Program-made: the position numbers and the translations under genes
Part shown: piece after piece, positions 1 to 8,569 of the stretch
How the letters are laid out: each line of letters begins with the position of its first letter
How positions within the stretch are numbered: position 1 is the stretch's first letter
Notes under the pieces: model-generated
Database searches by the model: none
The model's input: only the letters and a program-made list of their open reading frames with translations
Told to the model about the DNA's origin: nothing
Source of the DNA: Phycisphaerae bacterium
Lineage (GTDB): Bacteria > Planctomycetota > Phycisphaerae > Phycisphaerales > SM1A02
Assembly: GCA_002717655.1 (NCBI GenBank)
Contig: PBAY01000014.1
Span: 62,001-126,000, forward strand
Reading direction: 5' to 3'
DNA length: 64,000 nucleotides

Positions 1-16
1 CTTCACTTCTCACGAA

Positions 17-463
17 GTGGATGAGTCGATCCTTGCGCAATGGCTTGATGGGACGCTCGATGCAACTGAAGCCGAACGGGTGGAAGCTGCACTGGCAGAT
101 TCTCGTGAAATTCGGGATCTCGTTCTTGATGCACGTCGAAGCGTTGAATCCGAGCAACCTTCAGCGGATCTGCAGAGGCTTCTTAGAACAGCGATAGCTG
201 CTGAATTCAAACCTCCTGCTCGCCCCGGTGTTCTTTGGAAATTCAGCATGCAGGCAAGTGCTGCTGCTGCTGCTGTTGCCATCTCAATGCTGGGCTTCGT
301 CTTCGGCCGGGCTGCCGCCCCAGCAACGAATCAGGCCACCAACGACTTCGCCTCGATCGTGACCTTTGACGTACTGGCGGACCCGGATCAATATGACTCC
401 GTTCTTTCGATTACAGGCCTGAGCCTCATTCCTGACACAACACAGGAAGGCGAAACACCATGA
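17..463 (+). CDS. Anti-sigma-factor-like single-pass membrane protein (5' end possibly off window)
   Basis: About 148 residues are visible. The N-terminal part (residues 1-70) is acidic and helical and resembles the short cytoplasmic domain of anti-sigma factors (SILAQWLDGTLD...AERVEAAL). A membrane segment follows at about residues 76-100 (AAAAAVAISMLGFVFG), then a short periplasmic tail. The reading frame stays open to the left window edge, so the GTG used here at 17 may be internal and the true start may lie upstream. It overlaps the next gene by 4 bases (ATGA), so the two are probably translationally coupled. By family habit the cognate ECF sigma gene would sit just left of the window. 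No zinc-binding HxxxCxxC motif is visible. The anti-sigma role is inferred from domain layout and context only. Confidence 0.5.
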   Translation: MDESILAQWLDGTLDATEAERVEAALADSREIRDLVLDARRSVESEQPSADLQRLLRTAIAAEFKPPARPGVLWKFSMQASAAAAAVAISMLGFVFGRAAAPATNQATNDFASIVTFDVLADPDQYDSVLSITGLSLIPDTTQEGETP

Positions 464-1224
464 ACCGGTCCACCTTGATCTTTCTGCTGGGGCTTTCTCT
501 TCTGTTCAACATCTTCTTCGTGGCAGGCGCCATGACGTGGCGCGTGCCTGCTCAAAGCGATGAAACGCAGGAGGTTGCTGACATTGCCCGCAAACTTGAT
601 CTGGATGAGCAGCAGAAGCAGGCCTTCCTGTCGATGCGCCGTCAGTTCGAGACGGAATCAGCGGTGATTCGCGAGCAATTGCTCCAAATGCGTGATCGGA
701 TCTCCAAGGAACTTGAAAGCGAAACGCCGAATGTCGAGCAACTTCGATATCTCTCGGCACAGGAATCAGCGTTACTGGCTGAGCGACGAACCCTCGGTGT
801 CGACCAATTCACATTCTTCGTCGACATGCTGTCACCCAATCAACGCCGGGATCTCGGTCGCCGTCTCAGTGGCCATCCCCGAGGACGTCGCGGATCACCC
901 GAAGAAATCGAAAGACGTGCCGTGGAAATGTTCGACTTGAATGGCGACGGCATACTGGATGAATCTGAACGTCAGAATGCACGAGAGTTCGCAAAGCAGG
1001 AACATGAACAGCGAAGGCTGCGCCGAGAGAAGACTCGAATGCAGTTTGATCTCAATGGTGACGGCTCTCTTTCTCCTGAAGAACATGAGGCCTATCGAAA
1101 GCACATCCTGGAGAATCGTGAGTCGCATCATCGAAATCGGCCACCACACGATCGACCTCCTCGCGATCGACCACCACGCGATCGACGGGGAGACGGTCCC
1201 CCCCCACCCGACGGTCAATTCTGA
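460..1224 (+). CDS. Periplasmic Spy/CpxP-like protein with two EF-hand loops
   Basis: A protein of 254 residues with an N-terminal signal anchor (about residues 4-28). A helical, charged stretch at about 35-135 resembles the heavy-metal-sensor/Spy/CpxP family (LDLDEQQKQAFLSMRRQFETE and SPNQRRDL). Two canonical EF-hand loops follow, DLNGDGILDESE and DLNGDGSLSPEE, then a Pro/Arg/His/Asp-rich tail with repeats of RPPRD. Spy/CpxP-like proteins act as periplasmic chaperones or stress sensors. The added EF-hands suggest calcium dependence, which is inference. The start overlaps the stop of the upstream membrane protein, so both probably belong to one envelope-stress operon. Confidence 0.6.
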   Translation: MNRSTLIFLLGLSLLFNIFFVAGAMTWRVPAQSDETQEVADIARKLDLDEQQKQAFLSMRRQFETESAVIREQLLQMRDRISKELESETPNVEQLRYLSAQESALLAERRTLGVDQFTFFVDMLSPNQRRDLGRRLSGHPRGRRGSPEEIERRAVEMFDLNGDGILDESERQNAREFAKQEHEQRRLRREKTRMQFDLNGDGSLSPEEHEAYRKHILENRESHHRNRPPHDRPPRDRPPRDRRGDGPPPPDGQF

Positions 1225-1273
1225 TTCATCCAGCAGCGCAAGCGCAAACCACGTCCATCGTCTACACTTCTCA

Positions 1274-1290
1274 CGTGGCCATCTGCCACG
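1274..1290 (+). promoter_or_regulatory. Hairpin directly upstream of the SMR transporter ribosome binding site
   Basis: A perfect 6-bp inverted repeat (CGTGGC, 5-nt loop, GCCACG) lies just before the purine-rich GAGAGG that probably serves as the SMR ribosome binding site. It could be a weak terminator of the preceding operon or a cis-regulatory stem. The loop is CATCT, not the ACGR loop of guanidine-II riboswitches, so I do not call it a riboswitch. Confidence 0.25.
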
Positions 1291-1305
1291 CGAGAGGACT
1301 GCATC

Positions 1306-1725
1306 ATGGGCTGGATCTATCTTTCAATCGCCATCATCTTTGAAGTCAGTGCGGCTCTTAGCCTGAAATACACCATCCCGGTTCCACCTGAAGAGAAGTA
1401 CAAAATCGGCCCCGGGATCCTGATGATCGTCTTCTACATCCTGTGCTTTGCAGCCATGATTCAGGCGGTCAAGACGCTGCCATTGGGTCTGATGTATGCA
1501 ATCTGGGGTGGAGTTGGAACCGCAACAATCGCCTTGCTCAGCTGGCAGATCTGGGGCGAGCACATGCCGATGATGAAAGTCGCTGGAATCGGGCTGATCG
1601 TCATGGGCGTGTTCATCACGAATCTGGCCAAGACCGACCCCGCTGCTCCAGCCCCTTCTGGCGATGCTCCCAAGCTGGACGTTGAACCAGAGGCTTCTAC
1701 GGACTCCGGAGCCACACCCGTCTGA
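1306..1725 (+). CDS. Small multidrug resistance (SMR/EmrE-type) efflux transporter
   Basis: A protein of 139 residues with the four membrane helices of the SMR family. Helix 1 carries the essential membrane glutamate (IAIIFEVSAALSLK), and the helix 3 region reads PLGLMYAIWGGVGTA, as in proton-coupled Qac/EmrE-type exporters. The protein works as a dual-topology dimer that exchanges cationic drugs or quaternary amines for protons. It has two departures from the usual ~110 residues: a short insert (PPEEKYKIG) between helices 1 and 2, and an Ala/Pro/Asp-rich C-terminal tail of about 30 residues. The start is supported by GAGAGG 8 bases upstream. The substrate cannot be told from sequence. Confidence 0.88.
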   Translation: MGWIYLSIAIIFEVSAALSLKYTIPVPPEEKYKIGPGILMIVFYILCFAAMIQAVKTLPLGLMYAIWGGVGTATIALLSWQIWGEHMPMMKVAGIGLIVMGVFITNLAKTDPAAPAPSGDAPKLDVEPEASTDSGATPV

Positions 1726-1989
1726 AAGCCCCCAAATGAGGGGTGACCCGTAATTTGAGCAGGACATGCAGGTCATTCCTGCTGCCATCTGCTCGATCAG
1801 CCGCAATACGCGAACCCAACTGGGGTCGGCCTGCGTATAGAACGATAGACGAACTAGATGACGCTGATGTCGCAGATTCGCAGCATCTGCAAATCACTGT
1901 TTACCCGGAGAAGATCAGTCCCGGCGTGAATCCTGTTTCATGCCTGCAAAGCCTGGGCTTTCCGGTTTGTGATCATACGGAGGTCCGCA

Positions 1990-2394
1990 ATGCCTGAACC
2001 CAAACGTACAACAAGTGAAATTCGCAACGGTGTTCAACGGGACGCCTTTCATCTGGAAGGCTTCACTGATACGCAATGGGAAATGGTCTCTGTCTACTGG
2101 ATCGATGCCGAATCAGATGGAGGCAGTGGATGGCAGGATCCAGAGGACATGATCGAGTATGCAAGACGCCCCTTGCCCATCATGCATACCGTCGGCCTTC
2201 TGGTCTATGAAGATGCAGAGCAGGTAGCCATCACCGATACGAAGGGGCCGGAAGAGATGGGGTCGATTACCAAGATTCCTCGCATCTGGCTGAAACGATT
2301 TGATCGCCTTGGGCCAATCTCATCCAAGCTCGAGGATGCTGCACCAACTCCCACAACAGCGCATACGACACATCCCAACGCCCGAGCTGGATGA
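1990..2394 (+). CDS. Conserved-looking hypothetical protein, phage-like fold
   Basis: A protein of 134 residues that I do not recognise with confidence. The ATG at 1990 is preferred over an upstream in-frame start because GGAGG (1979-1983) sits 6 bases before it. The middle (YWIDAESDGGSGWQDPEDM, then HTVGLLVYEDAEQVAI, then ITKIPRIWLKRFDRL) has the layout of small proteins, common in phages and mobile elements, of the form W-D-A...GW...VG-V...D...I-P...I. The C-terminus is a Thr/Pro-rich tail. There is no signal peptide or membrane helix. It stands alone and is followed by a strong terminator-like hairpin. Confidence 0.55.
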   Translation: MPEPKRTTSEIRNGVQRDAFHLEGFTDTQWEMVSVYWIDAESDGGSGWQDPEDMIEYARRPLPIMHTVGLLVYEDAEQVAITDTKGPEEMGSITKIPRIWLKRFDRLGPISSKLEDAAPTPTTAHTTHPNARAG

Positions 2395-2441
2395 GCTCGA
2401 TGAATTGAATTTGGACAACAGGGAATCAACACTGCACCGTG

Positions 2442-2468
2442 AACGCGGCGATCTCAGATCGCCGCGTT
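2442..2468 (+). terminator. Perfect 13-bp inverted repeat, probable terminator
   Basis: AACGCGGCGATCT is followed after one base by its exact reverse complement and then GTTGCTTGG. It lies 48 bases after the stop at 2394 and before the D-lactate dehydrogenase gene. The T-run is weak, so termination efficiency is uncertain. Confidence 0.55.
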
Positions 2469-2563
2469 GTTGCTTGGCTGGTGATGATCCGGACAGGCAT
2501 GCACGCCGCCAGAAGAACCCGCCGAATGACGGCTGCTAGAATACGCACACCGACGAGATCCGG

Positions 2564-4312
2564 ATGGTGCTCCACACTCGTCGGGTAATCAGGAATACGG
2601 AAGGATTCGTCATTTCAACCAACAGGGAACAGCCTTCACTCCTTGAACGTTTGCGATCAATCGTCGGCGATCGATATCTCATCACGCGATCGGACAAGCA
2701 GGCCCCCTACTGCACAGGCTGGCGGTTTGGTTCTGGATCTGCCGTAGCAGTCGTCAAGCCCGCAACATTGGTTGAACTCTGGGAATCTCTGGTGGCCTGC
2801 GTCGAACATGACATCATCGTGGTCATGCAGGCTGCGAACACCGGACTGACCGGTGGATCAACGCCAAGTGGGGATGATTATGACCGCGATGTGGTTGTGA
2901 TCAACACGATGCGAATCTCGCGCATCCACATCATCAATGATGGAAATCAGATCATTGGACTGGCAGGCAGCACCTTGTTCGGTCTGGAAAAGAAGTTGGC
3001 GCCTCATGGAAGAGAGCCACATTCAGTCATTGGTTCATCCTGCATCGGCGCTTCAATCGTGGGTGGGATCTGCAACAACTCAGGCGGTGCACTGGTCCAA
3101 CGTGGACCTGCCTACACCGAGATGTCACTCTTTGCTCAGATCGGGGAGAGTGGCCAGCTCGAACTCGTCAATGAACTCGGCATTGAGCTTGGCGATACGC
3201 CTGTCGAGATTCTGAAAAACCTGGAAAGCCATTGCTTCGCTGAAAGCGATGTCAACTTTCCTGACAAGCTGGCTTCGGACAATGAATACAACCAGCGAGT
3301 CAGAGAAGTAGATTCGCCCGTTCCGGCAAGATTCAATGCCGATGGTCGACGCCTGCATGAAGCTTCAGGATGTGCAGGGAAGGTCGCAGTTTTCGCGGTC
3401 AGACTGGACACGTTTCCGATTCCCGAAGCAAAGCAGATCTTCTATGTCGGAAGCAATGATCCCGATGTCTTTGAGAAGATTCGAAGGGATGTATTGTCCA
3501 CCTTTGAACACCTTCCCATTTCAGGCGAATACATCCATCGAGACTGCTACGACGCGACCAAGAAATACGGCAAGGACTCATTCCTGGTCATCGACAAGCT
3601 TGGATCGGAGTTCATCCCAAAACTCTTCGCCATGCGAAGGTGGGCCGATCGGATGGCCAAGAAAGTCTGGTTCATGCCGGACAAGTTCACGGATCTTCTG
3701 ATGCAAGGGCTCAGCAAATGCTGGCCAAATCATCTGCCCAGACGGATGGAAGAATTTCGAGATCGTTATGAACACCATTGGATCATCGAAATGGGCGACG
3801 GGGGGATTGCCGAAGCAAGAAACTACTTTGACCAACTGTTTACCTCTGCAGATGGCTCCTATTTCGAATGCACCGACCGAGAAGGACAACAGGCGCTTCT
3901 GCATCGATTCGTCGCTGGTTCAACGATTGGCCGACTCCATGCGCTGAATCGCAAGAAGTTCGGCGACATGATGACGATGGACATCGCCTTTCCACGCAAT
4001 GAACAGAAGTGGTTTGAAGAATTACCTGACGACATCAATGACCTGCTCGAGATCAAGCTGTATTACGGGCATCTCTTCTGCCACGTACTCCATCAGAACT
4101 ACATTGTGAAGAAAGGCGTTGACGCCAAGGCGCTGAAGGCACGTCTGCTTGAGACCTACGATGCACGTGGGGCCGAATATCCAGCGGAACACAATGTTGG
4201 CCATGAATACCACGCCAACGAAACCCTGCGAGGGTTCTACCGATCACTCGACCCGACCAACTCGTTCAATGCCGGGATCGGCAAGACCAGCAAGCGCAAG
4301 AACTGGGAATGA
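2564..4312 (+). CDS. dld: FAD-dependent D-lactate dehydrogenase, quinone-linked (Dld type)
   Basis: A protein of 582 residues that matches the layout of the E. coli-type respiratory D-lactate dehydrogenase (about 570 residues) end to end. The FAD-binding PCMH domain spans about residues 50-270 and contains MQAANTGLTGGSTPSGDDYD and SVIGSSCIGASIVGGICNN. The membrane-associating domain typical of Dld spans about 280-580 and ends KTSKRKNWE. The enzyme oxidises D-lactate to pyruvate at the inner membrane and passes electrons to quinone. The start is uncertain: the ATG at 2564 lacks a good ribosome binding site and the first 15-20 residues look like extension relative to the family. It stands alone, convergent with the antiporter gene. 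The E. coli-like type in a planctomycete context may indicate transfer (inference). Confidence 0.95.
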   Translation: MVLHTRRVIRNTEGFVISTNREQPSLLERLRSIVGDRYLITRSDKQAPYCTGWRFGSGSAVAVVKPATLVELWESLVACVEHDIIVVMQAANTGLTGGSTPSGDDYDRDVVVINTMRISRIHIINDGNQIIGLAGSTLFGLEKKLAPHGREPHSVIGSSCIGASIVGGICNNSGGALVQRGPAYTEMSLFAQIGESGQLELVNELGIELGDTPVEILKNLESHCFAESDVNFPDKLASDNEYNQRVREVDSPVPARFNADGRRLHEASGCAGKVAVFAVRLDTFPIPEAKQIFYVGSNDPDVFEKIRRDVLSTFEHLPISGEYIHRDCYDATKKYGKDSFLVIDKLGSEFIPKLFAMRRWADRMAKKVWFMPDKFTDLLMQGLSKCWPNHLPRRMEEFRDRYEHHWIIEMGDGGIAEARNYFDQLFTSADGSYFECTDREGQQALLHRFVAGSTIGRLHALNRKKFGDMMTMDIAFPRNEQKWFEELPDDINDLLEIKLYYGHLFCHVLHQNYIVKKGVDAKALKARLLETYDARGAEYPAEHNVGHEYHANETLRGFYRSLDPTNSFNAGIGKTSKRKNWE

Positions 4313-4317
4313 GCTCC

Positions 4318-4333
4318 GACTGGTTCGCCAGTC
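4318..4333. terminator. UUCG-tetraloop hairpin between convergent genes
   Basis: GACTGG-TTCG-CCAGTC lies 6 bases after the D-lactate dehydrogenase stop, in the gap between two convergent genes. The stable tetraloop suits a terminator, but the stem is only 6 bp and no T-run follows. Confidence 0.35.
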
Positions 4334-4363
4334 ATCACATGCCGCCCTGTAATAGACTGGCAA

Positions 4364-5632
4364 TTACTCCTCCCAACCCATTCGTCGTTGATAACGACTG
4401 ATCTGGTTCTTGTCATGACTTGCAATGGTCGGAACTGTGAATCCCTGAACGAACAGTGAGAAGATCACGACAACAAATGTCATCACGATGAAGCCTTCAC
4501 GAAAATCAGCTTTTTCTGAAATGGTCAAGGCCAGTGCGATCGAAACACCTCCTCGCAGACCTGCCCATGTCATCAAGAGCAATGACGAGTGTGGAATCCA
4601 TACCCACCGCTTCAAGGAAAGCCAGGGAAGGAAAAGGCTGACATATCTCGCGGTAACAACGATTGGAATCGCAATGATGCCACCAAGAAAATAGGGCCAC
4701 TTGAAGACCACGATCAGAAGCTCGAGTCCTATGAGAACAAAGAGCACGGCATTCAGCCCCACATCAATGACACTCCAGAAGTTGACCATGGGATGCTCAC
4801 GATCTCCGGACGAAAGACCACCACGAGCAGCGATGATCAAGCCAGCGACAACCATCGCCGTCGGGCCGGAAACGTGAATGGCCTCACTGAGCTCTGAACC
4901 GCCGAATACCAGGCCGATCGTGATCAAGACGGAGACACTGTGTGTTTCAGCAGTTGCCAGCAGATACTGACCCAACCATCCAAGCATCAGCCCAAGTGCG
5001 ACACCACCGACGAGTTGCCACAAAAAGCCGAAGAGTACGTCGGTTGCCGTGAATGTGGTATCCGCCACCGCAAGATTCGCTACCAGATAGAACAGGACGA
5101 TCGAAGCCGCATCGTTGAACATCGACTCACCGATGATCGGTGATTTGATTTCAGGACGCGTGACCGATCTCCGCATGATGCTTGTAATCGCCACCGGATC
5201 GGTCGGCGCGATCAAAGCACCAAAGACCATGGCTGCAATCCAGCTCAGCTGGACACCCATCGCATTGATGATGATCCACAAGAGCGTGCCGCAGATCAGT
5301 GCCGACAACAAGACGCCAACCGTGGAGAGATACAGAATCGGCCAGCGAGAACGTGAAAGAAGATCCGAATCCGTCTGCATGGTGGCCGCAAAAAGCAGGA
5401 AACAAAGCAGTCCACGAAATACGACTGCCTCGAAATCAATCCCGGTGATCATGTTGATCGCCCAGGTGTCATCAACCGCACCAACTGCATCAAGCAACAA
5501 CAGGATCAGCGAGAAACTGGCAGCTGCCAGCATCACCCCGATCGCGCTGGGCAGCTTCAGAAATCGCTCATTCACATAGGCTGCCGCAGCGGCAAGAACC
5601 AGCACAATGGCGATGACAGTGAACAGATTCAT
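4364..5632 (-). CDS. CPA1-family Na+/H+ antiporter (NhaP-like)
   Basis: A protein of 422 residues with about 12 membrane helices and almost no C-terminal cytoplasmic domain. It has the CPA1 core: the unwound-helix motif IAPTDPVA (about residues 141-148) and the ion-binding Asn-Asp pair in GESMFNDAAS (N173-D174), plus TWAGLRGGVSIALAL in a later helix. It exchanges Na+ for H+ across the inner membrane, serving pH and sodium homeostasis, which suits a marine or saline habitat (inference). It is monocistronic: the neighbour on the left converges, and the upstream subtilisin gene is separated from it by a strong terminator. Confidence 0.9.
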   Translation of the reverse strand: MNLFTVIAIVLVLAAAAAYVNERFLKLPSAIGVMLAAASFSLILLLLDAVGAVDDTWAINMITGIDFEAVVFRGLLCFLLFAATMQTDSDLLSRSRWPILYLSTVGVLLSALICGTLLWIIINAMGVQLSWIAAMVFGALIAPTDPVAITSIMRRSVTRPEIKSPIIGESMFNDAASIVLFYLVANLAVADTTFTATDVLFGFLWQLVGGVALGLMLGWLGQYLLATAETHSVSVLITIGLVFGGSELSEAIHVSGPTAMVVAGLIIAARGGLSSGDREHPMVNFWSVIDVGLNAVLFVLIGLELLIVVFKWPYFLGGIIAIPIVVTARYVSLFLPWLSLKRWVWIPHSSLLLMTWAGLRGGVSIALALTISEKADFREGFIVMTFVVVIFSLFVQGFTVPTIASHDKNQISRYQRRMGWEE

Positions 5633-5676
5633 CTCATTGCTGTCTATCGGCCGAGCAGTCCACCCAGCGATAATGA

Positions 5677-5702
5677 CAGATGCCCGCTTTCGCGGGCATC
5701 TG
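5677..5702 (-). terminator. Terminator after the subtilisin gene
   Basis: CAGATGCCCGC, a 4-base loop, then GCGGGCATCTG form a perfect 11-bp stem. It lies 34 bases beyond the subtilisin stop and before the antiporter start, both on the minus strand. Confidence 0.75.
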
Positions 5703-5735
5703 AAAGAGATTGAATCAAGAGCAACGGGTCATGCA

Positions 5736-7472
5736 CTAGGGGCACGGGCCGTAGACGGACAGCAGGATCAGGACATCATTCACATTGACGACTCCATCAC
5801 CATCAAGATCTTCAACACAGCCAGCACAATCACCATAGGCCCCGATCAGGCTGAGAACGTCATTCACATTGACTGAGCCATCGCCATCAGTATCACCGAC
5901 GCACGGCTTTTCACCTTCCACTGCCTCGACGGCATTGCCTACGTTCAGAAACCCCCAGCCGTAGGTGGTGTCATAACCTGATGAACCTCGATCAACCGCT
6001 GTTTCCGAAAGGATGCTTTCCACCTGATCCGGTGTGAGCTCTGGATCACGTGCCAAGACCATGGCGGCGACACCCGCAGCATAAGGCGAGGCAAAGGAAG
6101 TACCGTCTACGTTGATGGTGTCTCCGCCGCCGAATCCTTCTCCCCCGACTGCATCAAGACAGAGGATGCCTGCTCCAGGAGCACTCGCAAACAAGCCGTT
6201 GCCGGTAGTGCTGAACGAGGCGATGTTGCCTGATGATTGAAGAGCTGAAATCGCAAGAACGGTGGAATGACTCGCAGGCCAGCTGATGTTCGAAGAACCA
6301 TCATTTCCTGCAGCCGCAAAGTGCAGGACGCCAGCGGCACGAGTCGCATTGAAGGCGGCATTCACGCCTGATGAAGCACCGCCTCCACCCCAGCTGGAAT
6401 TGGTGACTTGAACACCCGCATCGGCGGATTGATTGATTCCGTTGATCGTCCAGGAGTCCTGGCTTTCGAGAAAACCCAGACAGAACCCGAAGAATTCGAT
6501 GGCGTTGAAGATCTTCACCCCCATGGAGCGACATTCCGGCGCGACACCGACGATGTAGAGTTCGTTGTCAATGATTGCGGAAACACAGCTTGCAACGCAG
6601 GTTCCATGACCATCACAAACGCTGTAGTGATTGCCGCCAGTGCCATTTCCAGTCAGATCAAGACCAGGGACCTGATTCATGTCCGGATGATCCTGATCCA
6701 ACCCGTCATCCATGACCGCAACCAGAATGCTCGGATCGCCCTTGGTGAGGTCCCATGCTTCAGGAGCGTCCATGTCCTGATCGTTTGCCTGCTGCAGGCC
6801 CCAGAGACTTGCAAAGTTAGGATCATTGGGCACATAGGCCGGCATCGTCCACCAGATGGCGTCTGTTTGAGCAAACTGCACTTCTGGGCATGATTCGAGC
6901 GAAGCAACAAGATCCATCACCTCAAAGGCATGAGTGAGATCTGTTTCAAGAAGATACATCCCCGACATGCCAGCAAGATCACGCTCAATGATTCCTCCGG
7001 GAACCCGCTGGTTCAGGAAGGACTCTGCATCCATCTGGCTGATCGATGAATCAAAGGAGACGATGATGTCACGCGTAACAACCCAGGGAAGTTCGCGTGT
7101 GCCGGCAAGAAAGACTGGTGACACGAAGTCAATGGAATCATCAGCAGCAATCGTGCGAGTCAGCCGGGCAATCTCGGCCGGAGACGAAATGGCGGACATC
7201 AACTCGGCATACATCCAGCCCGAAACACCGCTGGGAACCAGTGTTTCACCATTGAGTTCATGCTTAACCAGAGCCTTTGCTGCCAACTGTGTTGAAAGAA
7301 CGCCATTCTGGAAACAGGCAATGTGCTCCGTATCCACTTTGAGAGGCATCATCTGGCCATCAACCGAGTAGGACCATGGCGACTCGATACCCTGAAATGA
7401 CTGGGCTGATGCCACAGTTGTGATCGTGACAACTGAGGCACACAGACTGACGACGCAACGACTCAAAGACAT
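5736..7472 (-). CDS. Secreted subtilisin-family (S8) serine peptidase with C-terminal dockerin-like tag
   Basis: A protein of 578 residues. A signal peptide covers about residues 1-23 (ends ASA-Q). A propeptide-like region spans 25-215. The S8 catalytic domain spans about 220-515, with Asp255 or Asp256 in VAVMDDGLD, His289 in CDGHGTCVAS, oxyanion Asn390 in AAAGNDG and Ser459 in DGTSFASP, so it should be active. Residues 524-578 are two calcium-loop repeats (GDTDGDGSVNVNDV and DLDGDGVVNVNDV), each followed by YG-C. This is the same tag as on the proteins at 17259, 30048 and 52531. The enzyme probably degrades extracellular protein. A terminator follows, and the gene appears monocistronic. Confidence 0.93.
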   Translation of the reverse strand: MSLSRCVVSLCASVVTITTVASAQSFQGIESPWSYSVDGQMMPLKVDTEHIACFQNGVLSTQLAAKALVKHELNGETLVPSGVSGWMYAELMSAISSPAEIARLTRTIAADDSIDFVSPVFLAGTRELPWVVTRDIIVSFDSSISQMDAESFLNQRVPGGIIERDLAGMSGMYLLETDLTHAFEVMDLVASLESCPEVQFAQTDAIWWTMPAYVPNDPNFASLWGLQQANDQDMDAPEAWDLTKGDPSILVAVMDDGLDQDHPDMNQVPGLDLTGNGTGGNHYSVCDGHGTCVASCVSAIIDNELYIVGVAPECRSMGVKIFNAIEFFGFCLGFLESQDSWTINGINQSADAGVQVTNSSWGGGGASSGVNAAFNATRAAGVLHFAAAGNDGSSNISWPASHSTVLAISALQSSGNIASFSTTGNGLFASAPGAGILCLDAVGGEGFGGGDTINVDGTSFASPYAAGVAAMVLARDPELTPDQVESILSETAVDRGSSGYDTTYGWGFLNVGNAVEAVEGEKPCVGDTDGDGSVNVNDVLSLIGAYGDCAGCVEDLDGDGVVNVNDVLILLSVYGPCP

Positions 7473-7588
7473 GGCTGATTGCTCCTCGGATCATGAATCG
7501 CAGCCTCCCCCACCCCCTTCAATGAGTGGTATTGCCGCGTAGTTCGAGTATAGATACCACCAGCTTTCTTCAGGAAAGGAAACTGGCC

Positions 7589-8569
7589 TCAAGACATTGA
7601 TTTGGGCACCAATCCCTCATGAAACGCGGGATCCAGCCATTTCCATGCCGATGGCTGCCAGGGTGGAGCCTTGGCAATCAATGGTGCCAGAGAAGCCTGA
7701 TTGCCCGTCTGCCAGTAGAGATCCGGACCCCCTCCGGCCGCAATTGCAGCCGCCAACGCCTTCGCGGTGTAGCAATCCTCCAACTTCAATCCAAGGCTGC
7801 TGCACCGTTCCATCGACTCAGTCGCCGCCTTCGTCGAGTAGCCATACCCATCTCCCAACTGGCCATCGTCGAGAGACCACTCGCCAACCTCTGCCCCAAG
7901 CAGATCAGCTGTAGCCCGACAGAGTGCATCCACTTCCTTCAAAGTCAACCACTCTTCAGGGACGACGCGAACACCAACGACAACACTCGCAAGCCCTGCT
8001 ATCGAGAGTCCCACTGCAAGACCTGCAAGAGTCCCCGCAGTACCGACCGGAACATAGATGCGACGCGGCGCCGGCAACAATCCCGCCTCAATCTGTCTTG
8101 AGAGTTCCAACGCAGCCTCCACATAACCCAACGCACCATGCGGGGTGGAACCTCCTGCAGGTACAGGCGTACGCGATCTGGAGAGTTCGTCATAAAGCCT
8201 GGCGGCACGATCGCGATCCTCGTCGAATCTGAGATCTGCCAGTCCAGTTGCTGCATGCAGGACGTCCTGGGAATGAACCGACCATGGCCGAGGAAACAAA
8301 ACAGCAGCGACGTCATAACCATGTGCTTGACCATGCACGGCCGTTGCCAGAACGTGATGCGAGCCTGCGGCTCCGAATGTCACGATCTTCTGCTCGCTTT
8401 GAGGCAGAATGAATTCCAGCTTTCGAACCTTGTTCCCTGCATACACAGGATGGCAGACACCATCGTTCTTGATCCACAGTCCATCTCGCACAGCGGATGC
8501 ATCCATGATGGGCGAAGGCCATTGGCCCAGTTCAAGCCTTGATGCCACTTTCAACGGATCACGAATCAT
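7589..8569 (-). CDS. PLP-dependent D-cysteine desulfhydrase / ACC deaminase family protein
   Basis: A protein of 326 residues of the tryptophan-synthase-beta fold. The PLP lysine is in [12 protein letters not shown] (Lys47), followed by TFGAAGSHH (cofactor phosphate and substrate contacts) and [14 protein letters not shown] (glycine loop). Relatives either release sulfide and ammonia from D-cysteine or deaminate 1-aminocyclopropane-1-carboxylate; sequence alone does not separate the two. The start ATG overlaps the xylA stop by 4 bases (8566-8569), so it is translated as part of a xylA operon. There is no obvious pathway link to xylose. Confidence 0.82.
   Translation of the reverse strand: MIRDPLKVASRLELGQWPSPIMDASAVRDGLWIKNDGVCHPVYAGNKVRKLEFILPQSEQKIVTFGAAGSHHVLATAVHGQAHGYDVAAVLFPRPWSVHSQDVLHAATGLADLRFDEDRDRAARLYDELSRSRTPVPAGGSTPHGALGYVEAALELSRQIEAGLLPAPRRIYVPVGTAGTLAGLAVGLSIAGLASVVVGVRVVPEEWLTLKEVDALCRATADLLGAEVGEWSLDDGQLGDGYGYSTKAATESMERCSSLGLKLEDCYTAKALAAAIAAGGGPDLYWQTGNQASLAPLIAKAPPWQPSAWKWLDPAFHEGLVPKSMS

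Noticed and set aside
1274-1290. Guanidine riboswitch upstream of the SMR transporter
   Set aside because: Only one hairpin, with loop CATCT, is present; guanidine-II needs paired stems with ACGR loops. The transporter also looks like the Qac type.
1743-1997. 84-codon frame between the SMR gene and the hypothetical gene
   Set aside because: It overlaps the better-supported start at 1990 and has no ribosome binding site or conserved-looking pattern.
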